This document shows positions 56,201 through 64,000 of a stretch of 64,000 nt of DNA, in pieces. Source of the DNA: Isoetes taiwanensis (lineage: Eukaryota; Streptophyta; Lycopodiopsida; Isoetales; Isoetaceae). Each line of letters opens with the position of its first letter. Positions within the stretch are counted from its first letter, which is position 1. The translations under genes were made by a program, and so were the position numbers. Location: contig JAJEKV010000051.1 in NCBI GenBank assembly GCA_021234155.1, positions 4,966,698 to 5,030,697 of the forward strand, given 5' to 3'. A model generated the notes under the pieces. The model did no database searches, had not been told where the DNA came from, and saw only the letters and a list, made by a program, of their open reading frames with translations.

Positions 56201-56940
56201 AGAAAAGATAAAGATGTCACTTTATATGGCTCTTCAAAAATTGCGATCTTCCCATGGTGGTATCAAATGTTCTTTCATCCTACATTTTTACCTCTTGCAT
56301 TGGATGCTTTGCTTTGGATATGTCACATATACATTACGCCCTTACAATGGGGCAATTAATTTCCACTACAAGCACCTCTACCATGATAATAATCTCCAGT
56401 ACATGTACCACTGTGTTTGTTATATGAATTCATGAAACGGTTATGAGTTCACATTACATCACATATTAACCGCGCTAGGACATCAACATCACGACGAGGG
56501 CTATAGAAAAAAAAAGGACCAAAATGTGAGCTTATAAATGTACTTAAGTGGGTACATCAAAACCTATTTGATCATTGCAAATTTAGTTAGTATCCCTACA
56601 ACAATAATGCCAATAACAAGGGTAATCCCTATACTCATACAATAGGAGACCACATGGATAAAAACACACAAACAAATCCTTGCAACAAATTCATATGCTT
56701 AAGATTACAATTCTTGCTTTCTATGCTTCAATCCTTGTAATATCAACGGCAACTAGGCTTTCAAATTTTAACTCCTTAACTTTGCAAACATGTTTGAACC
56801 CGTCGTCAAAGGCAACCTAAGCAAATTGCTTGGTGCAATATGGCAAGCATAATATTGTAGATGATATCTGCTTTACCTTGTACATGTATTTGAATCGTGT
56901 AACATGCTCCTGTTCCTACTAGTAAGCAAATAGAAACTCC
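56201..56940. other. No gene recognised
   Basis: Upstream of the Helitron remnant. The 81-codon plus frame at 56190-56435 has no motif I recognise. AT-rich sequence without clear repeats. Confidence 0.4.
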
Positions 56941-56941
56941 A

Positions 56942-58270
56942 TTGCCGCTACATAGCAAAATTAAAAATCCACACAAACGACACCCACCATCTTGCCTATT
57001 CAATCCCTTCCTCTACGACTATGTGAGGAACAACTCAAACAACTTCGGCACTTGCAACAGTTGTGCCAGACATTTGCCAACAACATGGATGTCATCTTCT
57101 AAATACACCCGAGACGTGGTCACGCTCCCAACATTCTATACTCAAATGCTCTCAACAATGGACGTTTCCATAATTGTCTAGAGACGAATGAACGGCATAA
57201 TCATAGGCAGGCGCTGGGAAAGAAGCCTATTGGGCAATCCCTAGTCTCTTGGATGGAACTCAACCAATCTGATCTAGATCAGGCAAAAGCAAAGATAGTG
57301 ACCTTGCTCTCCCACCTCATCCACCACAATTCGATTGTCAGCAAGTACAAAACATTGTACAAGCAACCGAACCCAACAACAGGCCTCTGCATCATCTCCA
57401 CTACAGCCATCTCTAACATCCTGGCCAGATCATGTGAAGACAGTACGTTTGCCACAAACTAAAACTCAAATATACGCACAATATCTATATGCGACACGGC
57501 CAATACCCAAGACGCATCCACTGCCTACTAACCAGGGGACGTATACCACCTTCCACACTTCATCTCAAGACAAGAAACCAACAACTAGAACCCACCAACA
57601 ATGTCGACAACAGAAGGGAACGTCATCAACCACAACACCATGCAGACACTAGTAACGCTGGAGGCATGTATATTTCCCTTCCTATTCCCCGAAGGGCTCG
57701 GAGTATATCGACATCCCACTGGCTTCAACATCTACATAAAGTCACGAATCTCTTGCCTCTTCTCCTCCTTCACATTGTATAAGCCATATCTGCTAATGAT
57801 GTAACAGATACACCAATGACTCATCATCTCAAAGTCCATAACCACGAGGATGCTCCACAAGGATATCCAGCACTACAAAGCAACATACACCAACTTTACA
57901 GAACAAGATTGTATGCACCACATCATCAAGCACAAAATCCCCAAGCGCATCCCAAATATTCCTGAATACCCCAAAAAGCACCTCAAAGATCTGCTTGCAA
58001 TGGTCAACAAGTGTGGCGTCCCAATGTTCTTCCTCACCCTCACTGCAGACGAGGTAAGCGAGATTGCAAGAAATTAACCACATCGAAGACATTGTCAGGC
58101 AAATACACCAAGACCTCACATGGACAGATTGCCCAGTTGAATGCGCTACTCTATTCCACAAACGCCTCGAGTCATTCCCCGCAAAGCACATACTCGGAGG
58201 AGCAAGCTATTGGGACAAGTTTGCCAATCATGACAGTAGACTTCCAGCTGAACAAAACACAGCATTGTAG
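56942..58270 (+). pseudogene. Helitron Rep/helicase N-terminal remnant
   Basis: Frames in order: an upstream NSCARHLP segment; DLDQAKAKIVTLLSHLIHHN; then CIFPFLFPEGLGVYRHPTGF and NIYIKSRISCLFSS; EQDCMHHIIKHKIPK; KCGVPMFFLTLTADEVSEI; and DCPVECATLFHKRLESFPAK. LFPxGxG, GxPxxFxTLT and the D-x-P-x4-x-x-F-x-K block are the layout of the Helitron-like N domain of rolling-circle transposons. Several shifts and stops occur. The helicase half and the element ends are not seen. Confidence 0.7.
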
Positions 58271-58290
58271 CAGTAACTGCACGAGGTAAC

Positions 58291-60174
58291 CGCCAAAACC
58301 CTGTAGTGCTATAAGTAGGTTCTGTTCATTTTCCAAATGCCATTGGGAGGGGGATTCAAAAAGCATGCAGTAAGGGTATGTGACTTGTCTGATACCTACC
58401 ATGATGTCATATAGTGGATCTCCATTCTCAGTGGGGTACTTTCCTCAGCTCTTGCTGCTTGAAGTCGGCTGCTAACTCCATATAGAATCTAAGCCTGATT
58501 GAAGGCGACTAGTCCTATAGTAATCCTCATTTTGTCATAATTCTTTCTATCAAAAACCCATTTTGGGATACCCAATGTAAGATTCATATATTAATACATA
58601 TTCTTGCCATAAAAAAGAAAATAAAAAAAAATCAGTGTACTCGCCAAACGTGAAAGCCTTCAGTAGCATCGATCAATAATACCACCATATAGCCCTATCA
58701 TGTAGCATCCAAATTCACAATACCTTCTAAATGTCGTCGTACCGCCCTATCACATCACGTAAATCCACACAATCCCCCCATCGCACATCCACATGTATAG
58801 CTCGCACTAATTCAAGCGCTAAGCAACTTTCAGTTCATGTCTTAACACACAAACTCCACTAGACAACCATCTCAAAGTAAGCTTCGTCATTGTAACTACT
58901 CCATCCACACCCAAACCTTCACTAAACTCCATTAGACAACCATCTCAAAGCAAGCTTCGTCAATGTAACTACTCCATCCCCACCCTAATCTTCACCCCAA
59001 CCCTGCATTTCTGCTAGTTTTATTTTATTATTATTTTTTTATCATATAGCCCTACTGAGCCTATAGCCTTTAACTGTCATTCTAGGCTACTACCTAGCAC
59101 TTCCACTTGAGCCAAAACTGAGGTGGCATTACGATACGGAGCAAGCACGGGGGAGTGATCCACGGCGAATGGGTTATGGAAATATGACAAAAGTATGACA
59201 AATAATGTTTCTCCAAGTGTATATATAAAGGGGAATAGGATAATATAATATTGATATGTATGGAAGGGGTTGAGGCACTATCATTGGGATGATTATTAGT
59301 TGGGATCGAGTTCCAGGAAAAGGCCATAGATAATATCCTATATGATAAGTTAAGTATTTCAATTAAAGGCAGGGAGTTATTTTAATATAAAAGGCAACTG
59401 CCTGCTAAAAAGGGCTAAAGTTGTGGAGAGATCTACAAAGCTAAACTTTAGTTAGACACATCTTCGCAACCAGAGCTCCAATTGAGACGATTTTCACTTC
59501 TTGGAACCGGCTCAAAGTCTAGTTTCCAAATTGGGGTGGTAGTTCTCGTAGTTCGTCCAAAAACATGACAAGGGGTCACAGATCACGGCCATAGCGACAT
59601 CACAAATTTGCAATTGCTTCTGATCTGTGGCTACTTGGAGTAGCGAGATTAGCCTGGAAGGCCAGTAACCCAGAAGCCAGAGCTTTGTATTTGCCATAAC
59701 ACTTGTGTTTGGGCATAAGCCAGTGGATCCGGTTTCGCGGTTAATTGTGTTCTTTATATCTGAAAAACTATCTCTCTCTTGATCTTGTTCACCAGTTGTG
59801 ATGATGTTGTGAATATAAGTTGATCTTGTTTATCTATTAAACTATTATTTCAAGACCATATAAATATCTAAAATACTATGAATCGTATCACATTATTATT
59901 GACGGTTAGATCTTCATTTTATTGGATCTTTATTTTGGTGAATCTAGGGCTTAGAAAATTACAAAAGCAAGGAAATTGAGCAAGGAGATGAGAACCAGTG
60001 CATATAATTTTGCTCGACCTCAATTTGTTTGGAATAGACTTTGAGATTTAGCTTCTTTGTGTCATGGCCACAATTTTACATGTTTATTCTGTGGAAGCAT
60101 GTATTCTTGTTGCCAATACTATGAGACAAAATCAGTTTTAGGTTGTGGCTGAAGGAAATATTCCAGTGAGGATA
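58291..60174. other. No gene recognised; possible old LTR-like sequence
   Basis: Non-coding by appearance. Contains a tandem duplication (58851-58995) and a T-rich run near 59020-59040. A 59.1-59.9 kb stretch ends in TTGATCTTGTTCACCAGTTG and similar, which resembles LTR ends of copia elements in tone only. No paired copy is in the window. Confidence 0.4.
58851..58995. repeat. 73-bp tandem duplication
   Basis: AAACTCCACTAGACAACC at 58851 recurs as AAACTCCATTAGACAACC at 58924, followed in both by ATCTCAAAG, AAGCTTCGTCA and TGTAACTACTCCATCC. Two copies with few differences. Confidence 0.85.
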
Positions 60175-60485
60175 TTCCATTGAGGATTGATTTTTTTCTT
60201 ACTAGAAAAGGGCTCGCCCTATATTCCTCGGCTCGGCTTCGGCTTGGTTTAGACATCTTCTGCACCATTGTTCTAAGCTATTCCTCGGCTTGGGCTCGGC
60301 TTTGCCTCGGTTTGGACATCTTTGGTATTATTCCTCGGCTCGGCTTTGGCCTTCAACCGTGGCCTTGCATTGATTTGGACAAAAGTAGGGCTACTCATGT
60401 ACTCATATAGTTCCAAAGTCTCACCCGTTAGGAGCTTACTCAACCTCAGCTCGGCCTTGGGCTGAGGCCTCACCTCGGTCATACA
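60175..60485 (+). repeat. Outlying GC-rich CTCGGC module
   Basis: CCTCGGCTCGGCTTCGGC and CCTCGGTTTGGACATC with TATTCCTCGGCTCGGC recur within it. Same module as at 8165-8390, 24 kb beyond the end of the main array and in the same orientation. The frames on it are not genes. Confidence 0.72.
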
Positions 60486-61110
60486 CACCTACTACCAATT
60501 GCAAAGTATCACCCATTGGGAGCTCAGTCACACCTATTATCAATTCCAAAGTCTCACCCATTAGAAGTGACTCACACCTACTATACTCAACATTCATTTG
60601 AGAGCTTACTGCCAGTTACTGCCAATTCCAAAGTATCACCCATGAAGAGTGGACTCACACCTACTACCAATTTGAAAGTATCACACATGAGGAGCTGACT
60701 CATACCTACAACAATTTCAAAGTATCACCCATGTAGAGCTTATACATACCTACTACCAACACCTATCAAGTCCAAAGTATCATCCATTGGGAGCTTACTC
60801 ACATCAACTGCCAATAGCTGATTCACATCTACTGACAATTCCAAAGCATCACACATGAGGAGTATCACCCATATAGAGCTTATAAATGCGTACTACCAAC
60901 ACCGATCAATTTCAAAGTATCATCCATTGGGAGCTTACTCCTTTGAAAGCTTTCTATTCTTGAACTAAGCTTGCATACCTACTGCCAATTCCAAAGCATC
61001 ACCCATGTAGTCCAACATCTAATACTACAAATTCTAAAGAATCACCTACTGAGGAGTCATACCTACTACCCATGAGAAGCTTACTCCCACCTACTACCAT
61101 TTTCAAAGCA
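60395..61110 (+). repeat. Outlying ACCAATTCCAAAGTATCACC minisatellite
   Basis: About a dozen units of 45-65 bp with CTACTACCAA, TTCCAAAGTATCACCCAT and GAGGAGCT or TGGGAGCT steps. It follows the GC-rich module as in the main array. Confidence 0.82.
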
Positions 61111-61240
61111 TTGCATATTTTGAAAACTTTCTATTCTTAGACTGAGCTTGCAAAGTTTTAAAATTCTCTATTTTTTAGATTGAGGGGGCTTACCTATAAG
61201 ACTTTCTATTTTTGGACCGAGTTGCTTGCTCATGAGCATC
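61111..61240 (+). repeat. Outlying TTCTATTTT minisatellite remnant
   Basis: Two decayed units (CTTTCTATTCTTAGACTGAG and CTTTCTATTTTTGGACCGAG, ending CATGAGCATCTGAG). This completes the module order seen at 8.2-10.1 kb. Confidence 0.75.
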
Positions 61241-62189
61241 TGAGCATGCAGGGTAAAAGCATGAAAGGGTGTACGTACATCGTACTGAATTGAAGGACGA
61301 ATTTGTGCTTTTTTGGGGTACATTTTAGATGTACATCAAGATACTCTGGTTTGTCGTTTTGTGTCAGGTTTGCAATGATTGCAAAATCATCCCTGACAGT
61401 GCCCCCAAAATTCTTGGTTAACCACCGAACCACCGAACCAATTCGAATGGATCCGTCCCTCCCTTTCCGAAATTCCCCCCTTTCACAGGACGAACACCCG
61501 AACAAATTCCAGAAGCAAACACATACCAATTGAATCTACAAGAAATACAAATCAATTTCGATCTGTTCATGGATGGTGAGAATTCCAATGAAAGTGGTGG
61601 TTCTAAGCGCAAGTATGCCGACATTGGCCAGTGTTATGCCACAAAACAAATAAAGCAGCGTGTTGACAGGTCAGTGGATTGCATCCTCAGTTGCTGGCAA
61701 ACGCTTCGTCCAGATCACTGATTAGTTTTTTGTGCTCGTTTGTTGCAAGATGACATGCTTTTTTCTTTTTTCGAACCTGTAATTGGAAATCCTTCCGAAG
61801 TTATTGTTATGAAATCAATGATCAGAAACTTGAAAGATGGGCTTCAAGAAGTAAAGTCTGCTAATAGCAAAGATAAATTGGCTGCAAAACATTCACTGTG
61901 ATCAATGATTGTTGGAAAAAAAGGAGATATAAACAAGAATGTTTCTTCAAAATTGCTAAAGATACAACCAAGAAATTTATCCAAAGCTGCAGCAAGAAGG
62001 AAGATAATGTCATTAAGTGGAGCAAATGTATGGGCTTTGGCAGGAAGGATGCCAAGATCAAATAGAATCAATGATTCAATCAAATGTCAGGTTCGTGAAT
62101 TTTGGCTTGATAATACCAAAGTTTCACCAAAGGTTAGAGATGTCATGAAGAGGAGAACACAAGCAATACAATACCTTGATATCTCACAG

Positions 62190-62867
62190 GTTTGCTCTTG
62201 TAATTGAATCAATTCAGTTTTGGAGATTATGTTTTCTTCCAAAATTCTTTCATGACACTCTTTTGTACATTCTAGTTCTGTTCCGAGTGACCTGTTAATG
62301 AATACACATGGTTTTCATGAAATGTATTGCATTTTACATTGTTTACATTTTTACATTGTTTCTTATAGTGATGTGCTATTAGGTACTTTTTAGATGTACA
62401 TCCATTAACACTTACATGTCCATGCAGCTGCATTTACATGTACTTGAATATCAAAATTACATCATTTTACATTTTAGTGTACTTTCAGGTAAGGAAGCCA
62501 AACAAATCATACATATGTACATTAGATGTACTAATATTGTAACATTAATGTGATGTACTAATATTGTAACATTAATTAGATGTACATTAGATGTACATTA
62601 GCTGTACATTAGATGTACACTAGATGTACATTGGATATACATTAAATGTACAAGAACATCGATTGAACTGTTATCGTACATTAGATGTCTTGATGTACAT
62701 TAGATGTACAAAGAATGCATCGATTGGAACATTTGTTGGATGGACATTTTATGTACATAGAACATACATTAAATGTACAATTATATAGTTCAATACTCTT
62801 TTGACATCTGGTTGCCGACATCATTTTGCTAACATGGTCTTTAATGCTTTTTTGTTATTGCACCGAG
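62190..62867 (+). other. Inferred intron with TGTACATTAGA repeats
   Basis: Donor CAG|GTTTGC after DISQ, acceptor ACCGAG| before LYQRF; both phase 0. A T-rich stretch precedes the acceptor. It contains ATTTTACATTG steps at 62320-62370 and many TGTACATTAGATGTACAT-type copies at about 62500-62790. Confidence 0.5.
62500..62790. repeat. TGTACATTAGA short-repeat block
   Basis: At least ten copies of TGTACATTAGA or close variants, irregularly spaced 10-25 bp apart. Each contains the palindrome TGTACA. A few related copies lie upstream near 61318-61335 and 62390-62400. Confidence 0.75.
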
Positions 62868-64000
62868 CTTTATCAGCGGTTTGTATATCGTAATCCTCGA
62901 TATCAAAATTCGCCTTCGACGATTCGAAAGTATCCGAAACCTGATTGCATAAGGAAATTGAAGGAGAGAAACACATGTTGTTGTGTCAAACATGAGCAAG
63001 CGGATCCGTACGTAAAGGCCTTCAATGATATGAGGAGATCCCTACATGTTAATTGCACTTTGCCTGCGGTTAATCAGGCATCCCAAACAAAACAATGGAG
63101 TATGTCAAGCAAACAATAAGACTTTTGATAATGTTAGTATCTTGTGGAGGTCAACAGTTTGCGAGAAATATGTGACGGATGAATGGCATAAACTAAAATG
63201 CATCAAAGGTGAATGTGATGAATGTGGAGTGAAGAAATTAGACATTTGTCCAAACGAGGAAGATGGAATTCAGAATGTCGACTGGCAAGTATATGCATAT
63301 GTCAATGAGCCATCCAAAAAAGGTACATCCAGAAGGCTTAGATTAGTTGATCAGAATGACAAAGCATCTATTTTGTTAAAGAACATGAAAAATCAGCTTG
63401 CTAAGTTTACAGATCATAACTTTACAGCACACTGGCAGAGCAAACAGTTTAAAATATGTGTTGAGAAATTCCCGGATAATAGTGTGTTGTCTGTTGTTGA
63501 CTTTGCAGAGAACTACACATTGAAACTAGGGACAAAAGTGCAATCCAAGCATTGGAATCTTGATCAAATTAGTATTTTGGTCCATATTTCAATGATGAAA
63601 ATAGAAGGTAAGCTTAAAAAAACAGTGCATTTCTATGTTTCAGATGACAGGAAGCATGACACTCATTTTGTGCAACATGGTTTTAAATTACATTTGGGGT
63701 GGCTTAAGAATAATGGAGGTGGACACATAAACCTTCATTATGTGTGGTCGGATGGTTGTGCATCTCAATTCAAATCTGCACGGGCATGGTATGAAATCTG
63801 TAGATACCATGTTGAAAATAAAATTCGAGTGATATGGAATTTCTTTGGATCTGGCCATGGGAAAGGCACACATGATGGCGAGGCTGGTATAGCAAAGTTG
63901 TGGCTTGAGAGCGAGCAGAGAAAACAAAATGGCATGCCAGTGACAGGTGCAGCAACAGCTTGTGCAATTTTAAGGGCCAAGGAATCGGATTGTTAAAGGG

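Larger units (their letters stand above)
61569..63996 (+). pseudogene. Transposase-like multi-exon gene of unnamed family, broken
   Basis: Probable start ATG 61569 (MDGENSNESGGSKRKYADIG). The first exon frame runs to 62189 with two in-frame TGA codons (about 61719 and 61890) and carries NLSKAAARRKIMSLSG and VREFWLDNTKVSPKVRDVMK. An intron is inferred at 62190-62867. Exon 2 starts LYQRFVYRNPRYQNSP, with RNTCCCVKHEQADPYVKAF, a frameshift near 63060-63110, CIKGECDECGVKKLDICPNE, VVDFAENY (Asp 63499), SDGCASQFKS (Asp 63751) and GHGKGTHDGE (His 63856). The DFAEN / SDGxxxQFK / HGKGxxDG set is known to me from multicopy uncharacterised eukaryotic proteins and suggests a DDE-type nuclease; that is inference. 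Confidence 0.6.

Noticed and set aside
59100-59870. Solo copia LTR
   Set aside because: Only a loose resemblance of the end sequence; no TG/CA ends with TSD and no second copy found.

Overview
The window reads as repeat-dominated nuclear DNA from a land plant with a large genome, most likely a seed-free vascular plant such as a fern or lycophyte. Plant signs are a PLS-type pentatricopeptide (PPR) gene remnant, an ATL-type RING-H2 fragment, Ty3/gypsy and Ty1/copia elements, a plant L1-type LINE remnant and a Helitron remnant. The species is inference only. No intact ordinary host gene is visible. Most long open frames in the first 36 kb are Leu/Ser/Pro-rich or Arg/Glu-rich readings of CT-rich repeat and are not genes.

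Layout. 1-35.9 kb: a head-to-tail composite repeat. Modules recur in one orientation: a tRNA-like head with A-box and B-box, a G-box-bearing body, a GC-rich CTCGGC module, long CT-rich tracts, a minisatellite with ACCAATTCCAAAGTATCACC, and a minisatellite with TTCTATTTTGAGCATTTGC. Between 23.1 and 35.9 kb this settles into a roughly 2.8 kb higher-order unit. Each unit has a perfect heat-shock-element-like array about 111 bp upstream of the tRNA-like A-box. Three 5'-truncated LINEs of a non-L1 family (4.33-5.56, 29.88-32.76 and 33.46-34.99 kb) all sit in CT tracts in the same orientation. A decayed gypsy element (E1, 14879-23065, TSD GACTT) split one tRNA-like repeat.

36-39.3 kb: a G-box tandem repeat, an inverted tRNA-like head, and nested minus-strand debris (L1-like LINE broken by a copia fragment, itself holding a small SINE). 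39273-51327: a younger gypsy element (E2) with 2.47 kb LTRs, TSD TAGCT and a tRNA-Gln-type primer site. It carries gag, protease, an extra RNase H before the reverse transcriptase, RT, a degenerate second RNase H, and an integrase with its catalytic residues. 51.4-54.4 kb: a PPR pseudogene split by about 1.5 kb that holds two foldback elements and a RING-H2 fragment. 56.9-58.3 kb: a Helitron Rep N-terminal remnant. 60.2-61.2 kb: an outlying copy of the composite-repeat modules. 61.57-64.0 kb: a broken multi-exon gene of a transposase-like family I cannot name.

E1 and E2 share primer site, domain order, loss of the same RNase H residues, LTR-tip palindromes and a hairpin before the 3' LTR, so they form one lineage. 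Paired LTRs differ repeatedly as CAG or CTG in one copy against CG in the other. This looks like a base-calling artefact and may explain some frameshifts. All coordinates and translations were read by eye; no database search was possible.
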